Assembly (NCBI GenBank): GCA_021814895.1
Contig: JAKAHN010000011.1
Span: 1 to 11,667, forward strand
DNA: 11,667 bases
Source of the DNA: a bacterium
Lineage (GTDB): Bacteria > Patescibacteriota > Minisyncoccia > Phycocordibacterales > 2-02-FULL-43-11
Direction: 5' to 3'
The position numbers and the translations under genes are program-made. Below, piece after piece: positions 1 to 7,477 of this stretch. Each line of letters opens with the position of its first letter. The first letter of the stretch is position 1. The notes under the pieces were generated by a model. It worked only from the letters and a program-made list of their open reading frames with translations. It searched no databases and was not told the origin of the DNA.

Positions 1-1175
1 GAAGGCCGTTCGTAATTTAAGAATCTCTCAAAAGGCAGACCGTATTCCATCGGATTGACCGTTGTAATGTAGGAGAGATAAGAAACCATTGACCCTCCGG
101 CCGAACCTCTGGTTGTGCTCAAAATTCCTACCTCTTTAGCATGACGCAATAAATCCGACACGACAAGAAAGTATGGCGCGTAACCTTTTTTCTTTATGAC
201 ATCAAGCTCATAATCAACCCTTTGTTTTATTTCCGGGGAATTTTTAAGATTTCTTTTTTCAATTCCCGCGTAAGCCAGCGCGCGGAGCGCTTCGTCAGCT
301 TTTTCACCATTTGGTAATTTGAAATCGGGGAAAACCCACTTACCAAGGTCCAAATCAAAGTTGCATCGGCCGGCGATTTTTTTAGTATTGGTTATCGCTT
401 CGGGAATATCTTTAAACCACTTTTTAATTTCTTTTTCACCAACAAAAGAAAAATCAGCCTCGTTGTTTTCCCGGTCGGAAAAATCACTGTGACTCTGCAC
501 TGCTACAAGAGTTTCGCGCGCTTTGCGGTCGTCGGGAGCCAAGTAGTAGACATCGTGGGCGGCGACAAGCGGGGTTTTGTTTTCTTTGGCGAATTTTATA
601 ATGTTTTCCATCAATTCTTCATGACCGTTTATTTCAGGATGGTGAGTGATTTCCATAAACAAATTATCCGCGCCGAATATTTCCCGATACATCTTTAATT
701 TTTCCAGAGCTTTTTCTTTGTCGCTGTATCGGAGAGCCATTGCGATATCGCCCGAAAATGACGGCAAAATAGCAATCAATCCGTTTTTGTATTTTTCCAA
801 TAATTCCCGGTCAACTCTCGGTTTGTAATAAAATCCTTCCAAATTTGAATCGGTGGAAAGTTTTATTAGATTTTTATAACCATTTAAATTTTCAGCCAGC
901 AAAATCAATCGGGTGCGACGATTGTCAATGCCAGCTTGTTTATCAAAACGGTTTCGCGCTGAAACATAAGCGTCAATGCCGATTATCGGTTTTATTCCGG
1001 CTTTTTTACAAGCTTTATAAAATTCAATGGCGCCATATAGATTGGCATTATCGGTAAGAGCAAGGGCGTCCATATTGTTGTCCTTTGCCGCTTTTACCAA
1101 TTCGTCTATTTTGGGCAAGGCTGAAAGCAGGGAATAGTGGGAATGGGTATGAAGATGTATAAAATCAGAAGCCAT
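1..1175 (-). CDS. dnaE: DNA polymerase III subunit alpha, N-terminal part (runs off the window)
   Basis: Catalytic subunit of the replicative polymerase; about 391 residues are visible, while family members usually exceed 1,000, so the rest lies beyond position 1. The start ATG at 1175-1173 gives MASDFIHLHTHSHYSLL, the usual opening of the N-terminal PHP domain. Other landmarks are TDNANLYGAIEFY, KPIIGIDAYV, LILLAENLNGYKNL and the TTRGSAGGS segment (R356-S362), which corresponds to the GRGSAAGS motif at the start of the polymerase palm. Several PHP metal-ligand positions differ from active PHP domains: TDN instead of TDH, GID instead of GxE, R instead of H before LILLAEN, and HDVYYL instead of NDVHYL. 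The PHP domain is therefore probably structural, as in E. coli DnaE, and proofreading would need a separate exonuclease. It is transcribed divergently from the small gene at 1271. No Shine-Dalgarno is visible; a TAAGAT box lies 6 nt before the ATG. Confidence 0.95.
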   Translation of the reverse strand, partial: MASDFIHLHTHSHYSLLSALPKIDELVKAAKDNNMDALALTDNANLYGAIEFYKACKKAGIKPIIGIDAYVSARNRFDKQAGIDNRRTRLILLAENLNGYKNLIKLSTDSNLEGFYYKPRVDRELLEKYKNGLIAILPSFSGDIAMALRYSDKEKALEKLKMYREIFGADNLFMEITHHPEINGHEELMENIIKFAKENKTPLVAAHDVYYLAPDDRKARETLVAVQSHSDFSDRENNEADFSFVGEKEIKKWFKDIPEAITNTKKIAGRCNFDLDLGKWVFPDFKLPNGEKADEALRALAYAGIEKRNLKNSPEIKQRVDYELDVIKKKGYAPYFLVVSDLLRHAKEVGILSTTRGSAGGSMVSYLSYITTVNPMEYGLPFERFLNYERP

Positions 1176-1181
1176 TGCTAT

Positions 1182-1187
1182 ATCTTA
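1182..1187 (-). promoter_or_regulatory. Putative -10 box of dnaE, leaderless arrangement
   Basis: On the minus strand TAAGAT is followed by exactly six bases (ATAGCA) and then the dnaE ATG. This would place the transcription start on the start codon. It matches TATAAT at 4 of 6 positions; no convincing -35 was found. Confidence 0.45.
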
Positions 1188-1221
1188 GCAATTAAATTGA
1201 TGTTTTGGCATAGTAGCTTTC

Positions 1222-1230
1222 TTATCCACA
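1222..1230 (+). promoter_or_regulatory. Perfect consensus DnaA box (TTATCCACA)
   Basis: TTATCCACA is the high-affinity DnaA 9-mer known from E. coli. It lies in the 95-bp gap between divergent dnaE and the small membrane gene, about 47 bp upstream of the dnaE start. I see no cluster of boxes around it, so it does not mark an origin on its own. It could mediate DnaA control of dnaE or be a chance match. Confidence 0.4.
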
Positions 1231-1258
1231 GGATCAACTCTTTTTTGTCAAAGTGATA

Positions 1259-1264
1259 TATAAT
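1259..1264 (+). promoter_or_regulatory. -10 box TATAAT for the 1271 gene, leaderless arrangement
   Basis: A perfect TATAAT is followed by six bases (TATTAT) and then ATG at 1271, so the expected transcription start coincides with the start codon. No good -35 is present at 16-18 bp. This placement favours ATG 1271 over the upstream in-frame GTG at 1253, which would precede the promoter. Confidence 0.55.
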
Positions 1265-1270
1265 TATTAT

Positions 1271-1588
1271 ATGAACGATGATACGCAAAAACAGGATACC
1301 GTTGCCCCAAAAAATAAAAACGTTTTTTTGCGTTTGGCTTACAGTCAAATCACTCCAAGCGATGAAATCCCGCCATTTTCCAGTTTTATGATTAAGCACA
1401 AAATCGCCAGAAATGAATTCCAGGCGCTTTTTGCGATTTTCGTTTTAATTATTGTTTTTGTCTTATTAACAATCAATGTGTTGACTATCAGTTCAAGATT
1501 TTATTCAGCAAATACGGCGGTAATTTCTAATGACAGTGACATGATTTACGATGATCTAAATACTTCTAAATATCCGGCCACCCCTTAA
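1271..1588 (+). CDS. Small single-pass membrane protein of unknown function
   Basis: Predicted protein of 105 residues. I do not recognise a family. An N-terminal polar stretch of about 50 residues, containing NVFLRLAYSQITPSDEIPPF, is followed by one strongly hydrophobic segment (about residues 52-73, FAIFVLIIVFVLLTINVL). A short polar tail ends in SKYPATP. The segment could be a plain transmembrane anchor with the N-terminus in the cytoplasm. An in-frame GTG at 1253 would add six residues, but a TATAAT box overlaps that extension, so I chose ATG 1271. The gene is divergent from dnaE and lies 153 bp before the DUF3160 gene, which has its own promoter candidate. The coding call rests on the open frame, the clean membrane segment and the promoter; function is unknown. 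Confidence 0.65.
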   Translation: MNDDTQKQDTVAPKNKNVFLRLAYSQITPSDEIPPFSSFMIKHKIARNEFQALFAIFVLIIVFVLLTINVLTISSRFYSANTAVISNDSDMIYDDLNTSKYPATP

Positions 1589-1693
1589 ATTTTTTATGAG
1601 AGCTATGTTCTAATAAAAATTGAAGAGCTGTTGAGAAATCAAATTATAGATTTTCTGCCAGGAAATTATTCCTTACTGATTACGTGTCCCAGG

Positions 1694-1710
1694 TTATAAT
1701 GTCATTATAA
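1694..1710 (+). promoter_or_regulatory. Palindrome overlapping the putative -10 of the DUF3160-capA unit
   Basis: TTATAATG-T-CATTATAA is a perfect inverted repeat with 8-bp arms and a one-base centre. Its left arm contains TATAAT (1695-1700), about 41 nt before the ATG at 1742. At 17 bp upstream (1672-1677) is CTTACT, a poor -35. A palindrome covering a -10 box could be an operator, but AT-rich DNA produces such symmetry by chance. The rest of the 153-bp gap (1589-1741) shows no gene. Confidence 0.35.
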
Positions 1711-1741
1711 ACAGTGGTCCATTTTTAATAACTTAAATAAT

Positions 1742-3970
1742 ATGGACAATCAAAATTTAGATCAACCTATTGCGGATAATTCAGCGCCAACAATACCAGA
1801 ACCAAAAATAAAGAAGACCGGGCTTTTGATCCCGATTATTTTTGGGGCAATGGTTATTGTCGTAGTCGTCGTTTATTTTTTTATTCCTAAATCAGGTCAA
1901 GACTTTATCAAAAAAACCGCCGAAGATATATATAAGCCGGCGGTTGCGTTTGCTTCTAGATTTGCGACATATGAAGAAATTCCCGTGAGCGTAACGCCAA
2001 AAGTCCCGGTTTATACCGTGAGAAAGGATTTAAGCAATGTTGCCAATGCAGATGATTTTACTTTTTCCACAGATGCAAAAAATTTGCTAATAAAAAATGC
2101 TTTCGTAGTAAGTCCCGGTTACAATGCCGAATTCTACCCGCTTTATGAATCAAATCGATATCGTTATATACCAAGCTTTATCACTACCGATTCAATACTT
2201 CATAATTACCATCTAGTGTTTGATTTTCTGCTTAAACAATTGGAAGAGCAAAAACTTGCGGTAGAATTAAAAAATCTTAATGCCAGTATGCTTTCTGAAG
2301 CCCAAAGTCAGTATAATAGTCTGAAAGGAACTGAATGGGAAAATGCCGCTAAAAGAAATGAGGGATTTTTTGCAGTAGGTAGCAAGCTATTAGACCCGTC
2401 GGTAAATATACCGTCCGTGGTTCAAAATGAAGTCAATCAAGAATTGGCGTTAATTGATGCGCATCAGGGTATAACTGTTTCTCCGATTATGAATATCGGT
2501 AGCGACGCCAATATTCTTGATGCTCTAAAGGAAGATTACTCTCAATACATTCCAAGAGGACATTATGACAAAACTGACCAAATGAAAGCTTATTTCAAGT
2601 CAATGATGTGGTATGGCAGATTGACTTTTCGTTTGAAAAACGATGATGAAATAAGATCTGGAATTCTGATTACATTGGCTTTGAACAAGGATGCCAATAA
2701 AACCAGTTGGAATAAAATTTATGAACCAATAAATTTCTTTGTTGGCAAAAGTGACGACATAACTTACTACCAATTCAAAGATTTGGTTCAGCAAGTTTAT
2801 GGCGACAATGCTACGTCCCAAACAGTTTCTTCTGACAAGAGCAAATTTACCGCTTTTGTTGAAGCTACAAAAACACTTGAGCCACCACAGTTGAATTCAA
2901 TACCGATTTTTAATGCGTCAATCCAACAAGATAGAGAAAAAGAAATAAAAGGTTTTAGATTTATGGGGCAACGATTCACAATAGACGCTTCTGTGTTCCA
3001 AAGACTCGTTGATAGAGAAATTCCCTATAGAATGTTGCCGAAAGGTTTGGATATTCCAGCGGCCTTAGGCTCAAAGGAGGCACTAAATATTTTGACCGAG
3101 ATGGGGGAAACAAAATACGATAAGTATTCAGAAAATATGTCTAAGATGCAGACATACTTGGCTGGTTTGCCGACTGAAATTTGGACTCAAAATTTGTATT
3201 GGGGTTGGTTGTATCAACTTCGTCCGCTTATTGATTTGAAGACGATCGGTTATCCGACATTTATGCAGAATAATGCTTGGGTCAGGAAAGATCTCAATAC
3301 CTTTTTGGGAAGCTGGAGTGAGTTGAAGCACGATACAATTCTTTACGCTAAACAGGTTTATGCTGAAATGGGAGGGGGAGGCCCTGATGAAAAAGATGAT
3401 CGCGGGTATGTTGAACCAAATGTGTATGTGTATGCTCGGCTTGCTTCTCTCCTTAAAATGACAAGTGACGGTTTAGATGAACGCGGGTTGTTAACAGCAA
3501 CAATGAAGAATAACCTTAGTCAGATGGAACAATTGGCTGTATCGCTCAAAACCATATCAGAGAAAGAACTCAATAATGAAAGTTTGACCGACGGAGATTA
3601 TGAGCTAATTCGTTCCTACGGTGGACAATTGGAGCATTTTTGGCTTGAAGTTAACAAAGGCGATCAGGCATTCAAAGATTCAACAGACCAAAGAACTTAT
3701 CTGGATGAAAATCCGGCCGCTATCGTCTCCGATGTTGCCACTGATCCCAATGGTCAGGTACTGGAGGAAGGCACAGGAAAAATTTACGAGATTTATGTTG
3801 TGGTTCCGGTTGATGGGAAATTGAAGGTTGCCAAAGGCGGAGTTTATTCTTACTACGAATTTCCTTGGCCATTGTCAGACAGGTTAACTGATAAAAAATG
3901 GCGAGATATGCTTAATGAGAGCCCGGCTCCTCAATTGCCAAGCTGGACGAGCGCGTTCGTGTCGCAATAA
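1742..3970 (+). CDS. Membrane-anchored DUF3160 family protein
   Basis: A 742-residue protein. A short cytoplasmic N-terminus precedes one transmembrane segment (about residues 26-48, rich in I and V), so nearly all of it should be outside the membrane. The large domain matches the DUF3160 pattern as I know it: FITTDSILHNYH with D150, H154 and H157, RGHYDKTDQMKAYFKSMMWY starting at R272, NLYWGWLYQLRPLI around 484, and WSELKHDTILYAKQ starting at W525. The biochemical role of DUF3160 is unknown. The charged and histidine-rich conserved positions could suggest an enzyme or metal binding, but that is inference. The gene ends 5 bp before the CapA-type gene, so the two are almost certainly co-transcribed. 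There is no obvious Shine-Dalgarno before the ATG. The length and motif order suggest an intact gene. Confidence 0.85.
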   Translation: MDNQNLDQPIADNSAPTIPEPKIKKTGLLIPIIFGAMVIVVVVVYFFIPKSGQDFIKKTAEDIYKPAVAFASRFATYEEIPVSVTPKVPVYTVRKDLSNVANADDFTFSTDAKNLLIKNAFVVSPGYNAEFYPLYESNRYRYIPSFITTDSILHNYHLVFDFLLKQLEEQKLAVELKNLNASMLSEAQSQYNSLKGTEWENAAKRNEGFFAVGSKLLDPSVNIPSVVQNEVNQELALIDAHQGITVSPIMNIGSDANILDALKEDYSQYIPRGHYDKTDQMKAYFKSMMWYGRLTFRLKNDDEIRSGILITLALNKDANKTSWNKIYEPINFFVGKSDDITYYQFKDLVQQVYGDNATSQTVSSDKSKFTAFVEATKTLEPPQLNSIPIFNASIQQDREKEIKGFRFMGQRFTIDASVFQRLVDREIPYRMLPKGLDIPAALGSKEALNILTEMGETKYDKYSENMSKMQTYLAGLPTEIWTQNLYWGWLYQLRPLIDLKTIGYPTFMQNNAWVRKDLNTFLGSWSELKHDTILYAKQVYAEMGGGGPDEKDDRGYVEPNVYVYARLASLLKMTSDGLDERGLLTATMKNNLSQMEQLAVSLKTISEKELNNESLTDGDYELIRSYGGQLEHFWLEVNKGDQAFKDSTDQRTYLDENPAAIVSDVATDPNGQVLEEGTGKIYEIYVVVPVDGKLKVAKGGVYSYYEFPWPLSDRLTDKKWRDMLNESPAPQLPSWTSAFVSQ

Positions 3971-3975
3971 ACTGA

Positions 3976-5727
3976 ATGCGAAAAAAAATCAAATGGACAG
4001 CTTTACTTTTTGTTACTAGCCTCACCGTTACTGGTTTAGTCGGTTTTTATTATTTCCGTTACGATGTCGATGTTAATAAAGCAATTCAGGACAGTCAGCA
4101 ATATATAAAAAAAGATTTTTTAGATTTCTCTATCCAGAAAAAGAAAATTCCTTACTTGTCGGAGGAAGTTTCTTTTGTTGCTGTCGGCGACATTTCTTAT
4201 TCACGAGCAGTGGGAAGAATAGTGGCAAAACAGAAAGACATCAACTACCCATTTCTGAAAATATCTGATTATTTTAAAGGAGCAGATTTGGTCTTTGGTA
4301 ATTTAGAGACGCCGATTACGGAAGGACGAGAGATTTTTGATTTTGAGATGGTTTTTAGATCAGATCTGGGAACTGAGCAAGCCTTAAAACAGGCCGGTTT
4401 TTCTATTTTATCATTAGCCAATAATCATACGCCAAATTTTGGAGAGCAAGGATTAAAAGACACTTTCAGGTATCTTGATATGGCCGGCATCAAACACATC
4501 GGAGCTGGAATCAATGAAGAAGAAGCGAATCAGCCTGTTTATATTGAAAAAAAAGGAATAAAGTTCGCCTTTCTCGCTTACAATGATTCTGATGTTGTTC
4601 CCGCTTCATACGAAGCGGACAACAATCACGCGGGCACTGCTTTTATGAGGATTGATAAGATGACTGAAGCGGTAAAAATGGCAAAGCAAAAGGCTGATTT
4701 TGTAATTGTTTCCATGCATTCCGGAATTGAATATACGGGCAAGCCGGATAATTCACAGGTGAATTTTGCTCACGCGGCAGTTGATGCCGGAGCGGATTTG
4801 ATTATCGGACACCACCCTCATGTTGTGCAAATGGCGGAGCAATACAAAGGAAAGTATATATTTTATAGCTTGGGAAATTTTGTGTTTGATCAACCGCAAT
4901 CACAAAAAACAAAAGAAGGTTTGATAGTAAAAGTATTTTTCACAAAAGATGGAGTTAATAAGATTTCTTTATTGCCGGTAGTGATGGAAAATTTGGCTCA
5001 GCCGACAATGGCAAGTGGCGATGAAGCTAAAAGTATTTTGCAAGGATTAAAATTTCCTCTGGAAAATGAAGTCGCATATTTTTGGAATGGCGATACTAGT
5101 AGTTTCGAGCAGACTTCTCTACCTGTAATTTATAACGAACTCCCTATGGCCGAGACTTTAATTGCTAAAAATGAGCAGGCTGATTTGGATGGCAATTTGA
5201 TTGAAGAAACTTATTCTTTGGAGGGCGGTCAATTAACTATTGCCGAAAATTTAAAAATGATTTGGCAGTCTCCATCTGATTGGTGGATAGATAATTTTAT
5301 TCTTGTCGATTCCAATAACGATGGCGTTGGCGATATAAATTTGTCGGTTTGGAAGCCGGGTGATTTTGGTTCCTCAAAACCATTTTGGATAAAAGAAAAC
5401 GATATGAGCATAAAAAACCATTTTGTTGTTTTTGATCTTGTGAATGGCGTAATGAAACCGGTTTGGCAATCATCAAATCTTGGTGCGCCTAATTGCCAGT
5501 TTGCTTTTGCAGATCTGGATAACGATGGAAAAAATGATTTAGTTGCGATTGAGGGAAATTATTCCGATAAGCATGAATGCAAGGGAAATTATGTTGCCGT
5601 TTGGAAATGGAATGGCTGGGGATTTTCAAATGAATGGCGAAGTGAAAAAGGAAATTTTTCCAATCTTGAGATTGGAAAAATTAATGGAAAAAGTTACATA
5701 TCAGTCGATAATTCTTTTAACAAGTAA
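3976..5727 (+). CDS. CapA-type (PGA_cap) metallophosphatase with C-terminal FG-GAP-like region
   Basis: A 583-residue protein. One transmembrane anchor (about residues 8-26) is followed by an extracytoplasmic domain of the CapA/poly-gamma-glutamate synthesis family, which has a calcineurin-like phosphoesterase fold. Visible metal-site motifs in order are GD (71-72), GNLETP (108-113), NNH (149-151), HSG (248-250), GHHPH (278-282) and SLGNF (about 299-303). The C-terminal part has two DxDxDG-type calcium-loop motifs: DSNNDGVGD (445-453) and DLDNDGKND (513-521). These are typical of FG-GAP/VCBS beta-propeller repeats. CapA relatives are linked to poly-gamma-glutamate capsule export or surface polymers, but without capB/capC genes nearby the substrate here cannot be named. 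The gene follows the DUF3160 gene by 5 bp, suggesting a shared surface function. Its stop is doubled (TAATAA), and GC-rich vanX-like DNA begins at once. Confidence 0.88.
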   Translation: MRKKIKWTALLFVTSLTVTGLVGFYYFRYDVDVNKAIQDSQQYIKKDFLDFSIQKKKIPYLSEEVSFVAVGDISYSRAVGRIVAKQKDINYPFLKISDYFKGADLVFGNLETPITEGREIFDFEMVFRSDLGTEQALKQAGFSILSLANNHTPNFGEQGLKDTFRYLDMAGIKHIGAGINEEEANQPVYIEKKGIKFAFLAYNDSDVVPASYEADNNHAGTAFMRIDKMTEAVKMAKQKADFVIVSMHSGIEYTGKPDNSQVNFAHAAVDAGADLIIGHHPHVVQMAEQYKGKYIFYSLGNFVFDQPQSQKTKEGLIVKVFFTKDGVNKISLLPVVMENLAQPTMASGDEAKSILQGLKFPLENEVAYFWNGDTSSFEQTSLPVIYNELPMAETLIAKNEQADLDGNLIEETYSLEGGQLTIAENLKMIWQSPSDWWIDNFILVDSNNDGVGDINLSVWKPGDFGSSKPFWIKENDMSIKNHFVVFDLVNGVMKPVWQSSNLGAPNCQFAFADLDNDGKNDLVAIEGNYSDKHECKGNYVAVWKWNGWGFSNEWRSEKGNFSNLEIGKINGKSYISVDNSFNK

Positions 5728-5736
5728 TAAATCAGG

Positions 5737-6108
5737 TTGCCCGCCCCCATCCCCGTAGCTGTTCCATTGTCCGCCAACTGGCCTTCGGCTGATCTTAGGT
5801 GTCCAAGTCCACATACAACCGGTGGTTCAATTGATGTTTGGCTCTTACGCAATGGGCAACCAGTTGATCTGGGAATTTCTTTCGACTGGATGGAGGATAA
5901 TGCTGGGGCGTTTTATCATCTCAGGGCCGAAAGACAAGCGTTCGCGAACGACGCGGATGTCTGCAAAAACCGGGAACTACTTCTCCGCGCCATGGTATCC
6001 GCCGGTTTCTCTTGCTATCCGGCGGAGATCTGGCACTTCAACTACGGCAATCAGATGGACTCGCTCGTCACTGGCAAGACCGCTCTTTATTCATACATGG
6101 AACCGTGA
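5737..6108 (+). pseudogene. 5'-truncated VanX-type D-Ala-D-Ala dipeptidase (peptidase M15D) remnant
   Basis: VanX enzymes are zinc dipeptidases that hydrolyse D-Ala-D-Ala. The 123-residue frame carries the C-terminal catalytic half. SPHTTGGSIDV supplies zinc ligands H26 and D33 with the family's H-x6-D spacing. NRELLLRAMVSAGF follows, then EIWHF with catalytic E97 and zinc ligand H100. About 90 residues that normally precede the first ligand are absent, including the region of the conserved arginine. A TAA at 5728-5730 closes the frame upstream and the preceding DNA is capA. The only available start is TTG at 5737, with no ribosome-binding site. I counted about 53% GC for 5741-6100, against about 25-42% in neighbouring lines, so the DNA probably has a foreign origin. 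The zinc and catalytic residues are intact, so a short active protein cannot be excluded, but a decaying remnant is more likely. It sits just upstream of ddl, which makes the dipeptide that VanX cleaves. Confidence 0.75.
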
Positions 6109-6188
6109 GTCAAAAAGTGGTAATGTGAGGAGTGTTTCACTCAAAATGTAATACCCTCTTTTTTTAATGTTATTTATTTGTGATGAGT

Positions 6189-6194
6189 TATAAT
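6189..6194 (+). promoter_or_regulatory. -10 box TATAAT of ddl, near-leaderless arrangement
   Basis: A perfect TATAAT ends 9 nt before ATG 6204, so transcription should start 0-3 nt before the start codon. The box lies inside the possible N-terminal extension from GTG 6180, arguing against that earlier start. No clear -35 is visible. Confidence 0.5.
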
Positions 6195-6203
6195 AAACCA
6201 CAT

Positions 6204-7292
6204 ATGAGTAAAAAAATCCGAGTTGCCGTACTGTTTGGAGGAAAATCAGCTGAGCATGAAGTTTCTCTAAGATCAGCAAAAAATATTATTGATGCGATGG
6301 ATAAGGAAAAATATGATTCAGTGTTAATTGGTATTGATAAAACTGGTCGCTGGTTGCCATCTGCAGAGTCAAGCTTACTATTGAGTGGTTCGAAAATTGA
6401 TAGCCGAGAAGCTGGAAATGTTGTAGCAATGATACCGCAAGAAAGCGGCAAGATTATTGAAACATCATCTAAAGAGAAGCAAGATTACGTTGATGTTGTA
6501 TTCCCGATTCTGCACGGTCCTTTTGGCGAGGATGGAACAGTTCAAGGGCTATTAAAATTAGCGAATGTCCCATTTGTCGGCGCCGGGGTTGTCGGATCTG
6601 CAGTTGGAATGGATAAGGATGTAATGAAAAGATTGCTAAGAGATGCCGGTATATTGGTCGCAAAGTTTCTTGTATTTAAAAAACACCAAATAAACACTAT
6701 AAAATTTAACCACATTAAGAAAGAACTCGGCATTCCTTTTTTTGTGAAGCCAGCAAATCTTGGGTCTTCCGTGGGTATTTTCAAAGTTCATAATCAAAAG
6801 GAATTTAAAATAGCCATTGAAGATGCATTTAAATACGATAATAAGGTTTTACTTGAAGAATTTATCGAAGGCAGAGAAATTGAGTGTTCAGTTCTTGGAA
6901 ATGAGAAGCCTGTTGCCTCTGTGCCTGGTGAGATAATTCTCCAGCACGAATTTTACTCATATGACGCTAAGTATCTTGATGAAAATGGAGCAGTCTTGAA
7001 GATACCTGCTAATTTGCCAAAATCAATAATAAAGAATATTCAAAAGGTAGCAGTCGAAGCGTTTGAGGTGCTTTGTTGTGAAGGGATGGCTAGAGTCGAT
7101 TTTTTTCTATCAAAAGATAACAGGGTTTATATTAACGAGATAAATACTATTCCCGGTTTCACCTCAGTAAGTATGTATCCAAAGTTATGGGAAGAAACCG
7201 GTATAACGTATACAGAGCTCATTGATAAATTAATTCAATTGGCGATTGAAAGATTTGAAAGTGAATCAAAATTAAAGACCTCTTTATACTGA
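6204..7292 (+). CDS. ddl: D-alanine--D-alanine ligase
   Basis: ATP-grasp enzyme of the cytoplasm that joins two D-alanines for the peptidoglycan precursor. The 362 residues fit the usual length. The start at 6204 gives MSKKIRVAVLFGGKSAEHEVS, the standard opening. Landmarks are E17 in SAEHEVS, HGPFGEDGTVQGLL, VGAGVVGSAVGMDKDVMK, KPANLGSSVGI (S188-S189), LLEEFIEGREIECSV, the omega-loop YDAKY (Y257) and the magnesium ligands D299 (RVDFF), E312 and N314 (NEINTIPGFT). The YDAKY loop has the Lys-Tyr of D-Ala-D-Ala ligases; VanA/VanB-type D-Ala-D-Lac ligases lack it, so this should be an ordinary Ddl. The C-terminal pattern (NEINTIPGFTSVSMYPKLWE) is of DdlA type. It has its own -10 box and is flanked by gene debris on both sides (vanX remnant; SHMT and second Ddl fragments), yet is itself intact. 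Confidence 0.95.
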   Translation: MSKKIRVAVLFGGKSAEHEVSLRSAKNIIDAMDKEKYDSVLIGIDKTGRWLPSAESSLLLSGSKIDSREAGNVVAMIPQESGKIIETSSKEKQDYVDVVFPILHGPFGEDGTVQGLLKLANVPFVGAGVVGSAVGMDKDVMKRLLRDAGILVAKFLVFKKHQINTIKFNHIKKELGIPFFVKPANLGSSVGIFKVHNQKEFKIAIEDAFKYDNKVLLEEFIEGREIECSVLGNEKPVASVPGEIILQHEFYSYDAKYLDENGAVLKIPANLPKSIIKNIQKVAVEAFEVLCCEGMARVDFFLSKDNRVYINEINTIPGFTSVSMYPKLWEETGITYTELIDKLIQLAIERFESESKLKTSLY

Positions 7293-7297
7293 GTAAA

Positions 7298-7477
7298 ATG
7301 GATATTAGTCAAAATAATTTCCCGGAGATTTTAAAACTCGTAAAGCTTCATGAGGAGTGGATGGATGAGACTGTTAACTTAATTGCCAGCGAAAACAGAT
7401 TAAGTCCTGCAGTTAACGAAGTATTAAAATCCGATTTTGGAAATCGAGTTGCAGAAGGATGGTTCATAAAATACTAA
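7298..7477 (+). pseudogene. N-terminal fragment of a serine hydroxymethyltransferase-like gene
   Basis: A 59-codon frame starts with ATG 5 bp after the ddl stop. It reads as the N-terminus of the SHMT/GlyA family of PLP enzymes: KLHEEWMDETVNLIASEN, then RLSPAVNEVL and RVAEG. In intact SHMT the sequence would continue with the YPGKRYYGG-type segment. Here similarity ends at about 7460 and the frame stops after WFIKY. About 85% of the gene is missing, including the PLP lysine. The break coincides with the start of the DdlB-like fragment in another frame. This looks like a deletion junction between two formerly complete genes. A short product could be made by read-through from ddl, but I would not expect function. 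Confidence 0.65.

Noticed and set aside
1176-1270. The dnaE intergenic region as a replication origin
   Set aside because: Only one DnaA box was found, with no cluster and no dnaA or dnaN gene nearby.
1253-1270. GTG 1253 as start of the small membrane protein, and GTG 6180 as start of ddl
   Set aside because: In both cases a TATAAT box lies inside the extension just before the internal ATG, and for ddl the ATG matches the family's usual N-terminus.
6130-6142. GAGTG-TTT-CACTC hairpin with a T-run at 6158-6165 as a terminator after the vanX remnant
   Set aside because: The stem is only 5 bp and the T-run starts about 15 nt later, so it does not form a proper intrinsic terminator.
5822-6151. 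A 109-codon plus-strand frame overlapping the vanX remnant
   Set aside because: Its translation shows no family motif, while the overlapping frame carries the full VanX active-site set. It is open because the DNA there is GC-rich.
6204-7292. The ligase as a VanA-type D-Ala-D-Lac ligase, making a vancomycin-resistance operon with the vanX remnant
   Set aside because: The omega loop has YDAKY as in D-Ala-D-Ala ligases, there is no vanH, and vanX is truncated.
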